NCBI RefSeq assembly: GCF_029407905.1
Contig: NC_073626.1
Coordinates: 79,573,482 to 79,637,481 of the forward strand
From: Bubalus kerabau
Lineage: Eukaryota; Chordata; Mammalia; Artiodactyla; Bovidae
Direction: 5' to 3'
Length of the DNA stretch: 64,000 nt
A program made the translations under genes and the position numbers. Positions 58,989 to 64,000 of this stretch are shown here, one piece after another. The number at the start of each line of letters is the position of its first letter. Positions within the stretch are counted from its first letter, which is position 1. The notes under the pieces are model-generated. The model was not told where the DNA came from and ran no database searches. It saw only the letters and a list, made by a program, of their open reading frames with translations.

Positions 58989-60400
58989 TAAGGTTGGTGC
59001 AAAATTAATTGTGGTTTTGCATTGTTGAGTTTGCCATTTTATATTCAAATACATTCTTAAAGAAATGTGGTTAGGTTTACATCATTTAAATGCACATTTC
59101 TTACTTTTTTTTTCTTTTTTTGCTAGTGACATTACTTGCTATCTATATTTATTTTAGACTGGGGAAATGATGTTAGACAAAAAGAAAATTCAAGTGATTT
59201 TCTTATTCAAGTTCAAAATGGGTCGTAAAGCAGTAAAGACAACTTGCAACATCAACAATGCATTTAGCCCAGGAACTGCTGATGAACATATACTGCAGTG
59301 GTGGGTTCATTTCAGTTCAGTTCAGTTCAGTCGCTCAGTCGTGTCTGACTCTTTGCGACCCCATGAATCGCAGCACGCCAGGCCTCCCTGTCCATCACCA
59401 ACTCCCGGAGTTCACTCAGACTCACGTCCATCGAATCAGTGATGAAGAAGTTTTACAAAGGAGACGAGAGCCTTGAAGATGAGGAGCACAGTGGTCAGCC
59501 ATGGGAAGTTCACAATTACCAACCTCTTGAGAGCAATCATCAAAGCTAATCCTCTTACAACTACGTGAGAAGTTGCTGAAGAACTTCAACATTGACCATT
59601 GTATGGTCATTGTGCATTTGAAGCAAATTGGAAAGGTAAGAAAGCTTGTCAAGTGGGTGCCTCATGAGCTGACCAGGAATCAAAAAAATCATCATTTTGA
59701 AGTGTCGTCTTCACTTATTCTACACAACAACAACAAACCATTTCTCTATTGGATTGTGATATGTGATAGAAAGAGGATTTCATGATGACCAGCTTAGTGA
59801 CAGGACTGAGAGAAGCTCCAAAGTACTTCCCAAAGCTAAATTTGTACCCCCCAAAAAAGGTCATGGTCATTGTTTGGTGGTCTGCTGCTGGTCTGATCCC
59901 CTACAGCTTCCTGAATCCTGACAAAACCATTACATCTGAGAAGTATACTCAGCAAATCAAGGAGATGCACTGAAAACTGCAATGCCTGCAGCTGGCACTG
60001 GTCACCAGATGTGGCCAATTCTGCACAACAACATCTGACCACACATCACACAACCAACGCTTCACAAGTTGAATGAACTGGGCTACAAAGTTTTGCGTCA
60101 TCCACCATTTCACCTGACCTCTCACCAACCCACTACCACTTCTTTAAGCATCTTGACAACTTTTTTGCAGGGTTAGGGTTGCTTCCACAACCATCAGGAG
60201 GCAGAAAATAGCTTTCCAAGAGTTCATCAAATCCCAAAACAGATTTTTATGCTCCAGGAATATACAAACTTATTTCTCACTGGCAAAAATGTGTTGACTA
60301 TAATGGTTCCTGTTTTGATTAATAAAGATGTGTTTGAGCCTAGTTATAATGATTTAAAATTCATGGTCCAAAATTTCAATTATGTTTGCACCAAACTAAT
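58989..60400 (+). mobile_element. Mariner DNA transposon (Hsmar1-like), interrupted
   Basis: Ends match mariner terminal repeats: AGGTTGGTGCAAAATTAATT at the left and TTTGCACCAAACTAA at the right. Transposase remnants are recognisable: 'AVKTTCNINNAFSPGTADEH', then after a BovB insert 'HLKQIGKVRKLVKWVPHELT', and 'KKVMVIVWWSAAGLIPYSFL'. WVPHEL is the mariner signature. The first catalytic Asp (CD) survives but its following Glu is lost; the second catalytic site reads HNN instead of HDN. Dead copy. Confidence 0.88.
59309..59444 (-). repeat. Short BovB 3' end nested in mariner
   Basis: 136 bases of the BovB tail (TTCAGTTCAG units, then 'TCGCTCAGTCGTGTCTGACT') interrupt the transposase reading between TGGTGGGTTC and AAGAAGTTTTACAAAG. 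Confidence 0.88.
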
Positions 60401-60419
60401 ATCTTCTGTTATTTACAAT

Positions 60420-60985
60420 TGCCACAATCTGCTCTCATTTGCCCTCCTAGTTCCAACTCTGTCCAACTCCATTCCATCACTGCCATCAGAATGGTCTTCC
60501 TCAAGCACATCCCTTCTTGAAATCCTTCTGCTGCTCCCCAGTGCCTAAGAACACATCCAGGCTCCTTAGCCCATCTTGCCCTGGCCCCTGCCTCCTTGCA
60601 TCCCCTTCCCCCAAGTTCCAGCAATACCAACCAATTGTTCACCAAATCCCGTAAGCTCTCTTCAGCCTCTGTGTCTTTGCCCTCTGCTCATCCTTCTCCT
60701 CCATGTGGAATAACTGTGTTCTGTTTGTCCTTCAGGATGGTTCAAGGATCACCTTCCCAACAGTTTCTAGGTTGTTCCTTTCCCAAGTACTCTGGGAAGT
60801 ACCCCAGGAAACCTTCTATCCAGGTACTTTTCATGCTGAGCTGTTCTCATCTGATTCTTGTCTATTTCACACACTGGACTATTAGCTCTTTATCAGGAAC
60901 TGTATCTGATTTCCCTTGTAGTTCCTCTGTTTGGCAGAGGGCTTGACACATATACACATATAAATGTCTCTGGAATGAATAAATT
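60420..60985 (+). repeat. L2 LINE 3' fragment
   Basis: Ancient L2 sequence: 'TGAAATCCTTCTGCTGCTCC', 'CATGTGGAATAACTGTGTTC', 'GACTATTAGCTCTTTATCAG' and the terminal 'CTCTGGAATGAATAAATTAG'. Confidence 0.65.
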
Positions 60986-61249
60986 AGATTTTAAATAAGA
61001 GACAGAAATTTGTATTTGTAACATTTAATATCTCTGTACTGTTTATTCTCATGATGTTGTTTGGTAAGTAAATAGAAATTTCCACAGATTAAGGCCAAAA
61101 GAAATGGAGGACTCTGAATTAAACAAATCTCAAATATATTCAACTACAACTACTGCTAACAATGACTGAGTTATCAACTATCATCGTTGTCAGAGTTATT
61201 TAACTCCGTTATCAACATTAACTATTTTTTAATGTATTGACTCAACTCT

Positions 61250-61390
61250 CAAAATAATCTCCTTTTCACAGATAAAGAAATTTTGGAACAGAAAGATTTA
61301 ATAACTTGTCTGTAAGTGATTGAGCTGGGATTCAAACCTGGCAGAGTCAGGTTTTTTTTTTAAACCACTGCATTGTACCACCTGCTGTGT
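61250..61390 (-). repeat. MIR SINE fragment
   Basis: 'CCTTTTCACAGATAAAGAAA' and 'GAGCTGGGATTCAAACCTGG', minus orientation. Confidence 0.7.
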
Positions 61391-62112
61391 GACCAAAACT
61401 GTGTAGAAAAAAAAGTAAATTGGGTATTTGCCTCACTCATCTATGCACTTACCCCACTTATTCTTTGCCTTTTCCACCTTAACTTGGAAACTCACAACGT
61501 TAAATATATTGAATTACCAGCATCAAACATTATCTAAGAATTTTTCTGGACTTAGCAAACACCTATGTAGCCAGCTCCCTGCCACTTGCTAAGAGGAAGT
61601 AATAATATAGGATAGGTCGTAAGATGTGTCAATTACATGCATTATGTTTCCTTTAGAATTAGTTTTACTTTCTCCTAAAGAAGTGCCTGCTTAAAGTTTT
61701 GACACCTATTTGTGAGGTTGTATTTTTTTAGTGACTTTTTCAAAGAAACATACACTTCAGAGTGAAACTTCAGATTACAAAGACCCTGAGAGAAGGGTCT
61801 TTGACCCTATGAGGCCTTTGACATCAAAAGAATTAACCAACATAAAGAGAAATTAGAGGGGGAGGGGAGAGAGCCTGGAGCCCTGGCTTTCTATGGCAAA
61901 TGGAGAAAAATTTTTAAAAAGAGGACACACATCTGGACATGCAAAATCAGACAAAAGTACAAACCTGAATCACTTTGCAACTAAGTTTCAGAAACTGCTC
62001 TGCAGCAAATCAGAAGAAACAAGAAGATACCTGACTCGATGTAAAGTATTTAAATGCGGGGTTTGTTTCTCCCTTGGTTTGTACTTTCTTTTCATTTCTC
62101 ATGGCGGTTGTG

Positions 62113-62113
<1 letters not shown>

Positions 62114-62147
<34 letters not shown>
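62114..62147 (+). repeat. TG microsatellite (about 17 units)
   Basis: Uninterrupted TG run after TTGTGCA. Confidence 0.9.
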
Positions 62148-62150
<3 letters not shown>

Positions 62151-63351
62151 GGTGAGTGGTAGAGGAGTGTGGCTGGCATAGGAACAAAAGCAGAAGAAGA
62201 AAAGAAGATTTCAGTTCCCTGAGGCTTAAACACAAATTCTACTGCTTCAAAAGGTATCAAGTGACAAGAATTTCTCTACCCTGTAGGCAAGCCATAGAAA
62301 CAGAAATTGCAGTGGAAAAGGGAAAAGAGTAGGGAAGAATTTGTTTTGAGCCATCAAAAAGGGAACCTGGTGGTGGTGGGAAAAAAATCAGCAAGATATA
62401 GTCACCTTGAAACTATGCCTCTAGCTTCCAGAGTTCTGATGCTTTTTGATTTGTAAACAGTTTTCTGCAGAATACATGAATATTTCCAGAACTTGTGACT
62501 TGTGATATTTTAGTTTCTTCACCTCCAGTCCTTTGAATGTTCTTTTAATAATAATGGATTAGACCTTATCTGCATCCTGGCCAGTTTTATAAAACCAAGT
62601 AATTGCTGAGCTGGGGAAGTAGCTTTATTCACATTTAATTTTTTAAAAGAGAAATTCTGCCACCCTCTGGACAGAAACCAAACATCTATTTCTTAGAGAC
62701 TACCACAGAATACTGTCTTAAGGAACTGCCTTTGAAAATAAACATTTTAAAAAAAAATCTACGCTGTAAAAGTAGAGGAAGGAGGAATCACAGTTACTTT
62801 AGATAGCATAGACAATATCTGGGGGAAAAACTCATATAAAAATACTAAATTGCTCCTAAGGAATTTTTAACTAAAGGAAATGGGCTCAAAGCACTTTAGA
62901 GAAAAAATCTTCAGTGTTGAACTCATAATCTTTCCAAAACCACTTTATAGCCTACACTTCTGCTTTCCAGCCTGCAACAGCCAAGTAAAGATTTCTCGCA
63001 CAATCTCAGCCATGGCTGGTTTCACCCAGTTTTCATTATTGGTGGAATTTTTAAAAATCTACATATATATTAAATATATATGTGTGTTGGTTTTTAACTA
63101 GAATACTAGGACAGAGTGAGACTTCAGCCACTCTGAGACAAATTAGCCGTAACAGCACAAATGGGCAGCTAGTTTCTGAAGCTTTGCTGTTGTCATCTAC
63201 TGCGCATGGAGTACTTAATGTCATGTAATGAACTCAGAAATGCAGGGATGTGATAATTACCAGTAATAATGCTGGGTAAATCAAAACACACGACATGCCA
63301 TTTTTTATAAATAAACAGAGAGAGAAAGCAGAAAAATGCTGAGGACCATAC

Positions 63352-63507
63352 CTGGTTTTAACAACAGGATTTAGATGCTTCTGGTCTTGGAGGACCTTAG
63401 CCAGCTGCTTCTGCAGAAACAAAAGCTTCCCGTGGACTCCTTTAATAAATGGGTGGTCGAGGAGATGTGTGACCGAAGGTCGCTTTTCAAAATCTTTAAT
63501 GAGACAC
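63352..63507 (-). CDS. MYO3B: MYO3B exon w1: C-terminal end of kinase domain
   Basis: This 156-nt exon (two bases of a split codon at its 3' end, one at its 5' end) encodes CLIKDFEKRPSVTHLLDHPF and then a basic, Gln-rich linker ending in NPVVKT. The RPS segment followed by LLDHPFI is the last kinase subdomain (XI), typical of the STE20-like kinase fold. The acceptor is TGAACAG before 63507 and the donor is GTATGG after 63352. Because its length is a multiple of three, skipping it would keep the frame but remove the end of the kinase. The preceding kinase exons lie above position 64000. Confidence 0.93.
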
Positions 63508-64000
63508 CTGTTCACAAAAATCAACAAACAGTCCAAGTATTATCTTAGACACCTGGCTTCTCTGTAAATATGGGAGAGAGGAGAAAAAGCTCATTTATAA
63601 AACCTGATCACTAACCTTACATAGCTGTTTATTCATAGGTAGCAGAACATAGAAAAAAATATTCTCTACTAGTCAAATTAATCAAAATATAAGAAATATA
63701 TTTTAGTATGCTTTAAATATGTATTGAAAACACAATCAATTTAATTTGAAGTATTCAAAATACTGAAAAGATAGATTGGTCAGACTACAATTTCATTACA
63801 AAAAAAATGTTTACAATGGAGTCAAGTTGATTAGTCTATCTACTTTATTTTAGAAGCATATAAAATTATATATTATCATTTAAATGAAATCCAAGTATAT
63901 GAAATGTCCAGTATTTGGTGGTTGGGGAAATGCATTTCGGAGTTTGCAAGGACAGAAATGAATCATAAAGAAATCTTCACAGAGAAGATTCAATCCCTTG
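63508..64000 (-). other. MYO3B: MYO3B intron upstream of w1 (partial)
   Basis: AT-rich sequence between the w1 acceptor and the window edge. No exon, SINE or LINE was recognised in it. Confidence 0.75.

Larger units (their letters stand above)
42689..63351 (-). other. MYO3B: MYO3B intron w1/w2 (20,663 bp)
   Basis: The largest intron in the window, dividing kinase from motor. It holds a near full-length BovB (43199-46425), four further BovB pieces, a mariner element with a nested BovB fragment, several SINEs, an L2 and a MIR fragment, and two GT microsatellites. Stretches 46426-48150, 50095-51140, 54860-56930, 57540-58988 and 61390-63351 show only AT-rich or pyrimidine-rich unique sequence; no exon was recognised in them. 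Confidence 0.85.
14702..63507 (-). other. MYO3B: MYO3B gene body, partial (14 internal coding exons)
   Basis: The class III unconventional myosin MYO3B is an N-terminal Ser/Thr kinase joined to an actin-based motor; family knowledge places it in actin-rich protrusions such as those of photoreceptors and inner-ear hair cells. Fourteen exons were placed by matching translated segments to the recalled family sequence and then by splice signals. Every junction keeps the frame, and the total is 1,835 nt. Kinase end, P-loop, switch I, switch II and relay helix appear in the correct order. MYO3B is preferred over MYO3A because the kinase-motor linker reads HERMHTKRPYHVEDAEKYCL and the region after switch I has MMFTPTGAVMGAR, both typical of MYO3B. 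The gene is incomplete at both window ends. No internal stop or frameshift was seen in the exons, so it appears functional. Confidence 0.93.

Noticed and set aside
60165..60181. Interstitial telomere-like GGGTTAGGG
   Set aside because: Only about two units, inside the degraded mariner; chance is sufficient.
62660..62680. CTCF-like word near GCCACCCTCTGG
   Set aside because: Too many mismatches at fixed positions.
42689..63351. Hidden alternative MYO3B exons in the long intron
   Set aside because: None recognised; frames there belong to BovB, SINEs or mariner.
1..64000. CRISPR array, operons, phage or other microbial system
   Set aside because: No regularly spaced repeats, no dense coding; the sequence is mammalian with introns and ruminant repeats.

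Overview
The window is ruminant nuclear DNA, most probably from cattle or a close relative. It carries many copies of lineage-restricted repeats: the RTE-type LINE BovB, the dimeric SINE Bov-A2 with its AGC-repeat tail, and tRNA-Glu-derived Bov-tA/CHR SINEs. These families are shared by ruminants, so the exact species cannot be fixed from sequence alone.

One host gene is supported. It is MYO3B (class III myosin, a protein kinase fused to a myosin motor), on the minus strand, so it reads from high to low coordinates. I placed fourteen consecutive coding exons (w1 to w14) between 63507 and 14702. They have matching splice phases and join without a gap into 1,835 coding bases, about 611 residues. 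They run from the end of the kinase domain through most of the motor head: P-loop (w5), switch I (w6), cardiomyopathy loop with the TEDS residue (w10), switch II and relay helix (w11), and a head segment ending near loop 2 (w14). The kinase start lies beyond 64000. The distal head, neck and tail lie below position 1 or were not detected in 1-14701.

Layout: 63508-64000 is an upstream intron. Exon w1 is followed by a 20.7-kb intron (42689-63351) with a near full-length BovB, several BovB fragments and a mariner DNA transposon that was itself hit by a BovB fragment. Exons w2-w6 lie at 37-43 kb, w7-w8 at 30-31 kb and w9-w14 at 14.7-21.3 kb. The 9.1-kb intron w8/w9 carries two BovB copies in inverted orientation. 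The last 14.7 kb holds a degraded L1, several old repeats, many SINEs and one good CTCF-like motif.

The most notable points are a GC-AG intron (w10/w11) proved by reading-frame continuity; a SINE sitting about 8 bases inside the donor of exon w14, with an apparent target-site duplication that copied the splice site; a CTCF-like motif at 12.55 kb; and nested or inverted repeat structures. I found no new multi-gene system, RNA gene or CRISPR array. Almost all open frames outside the exons lie in repeats or are antisense shadows.
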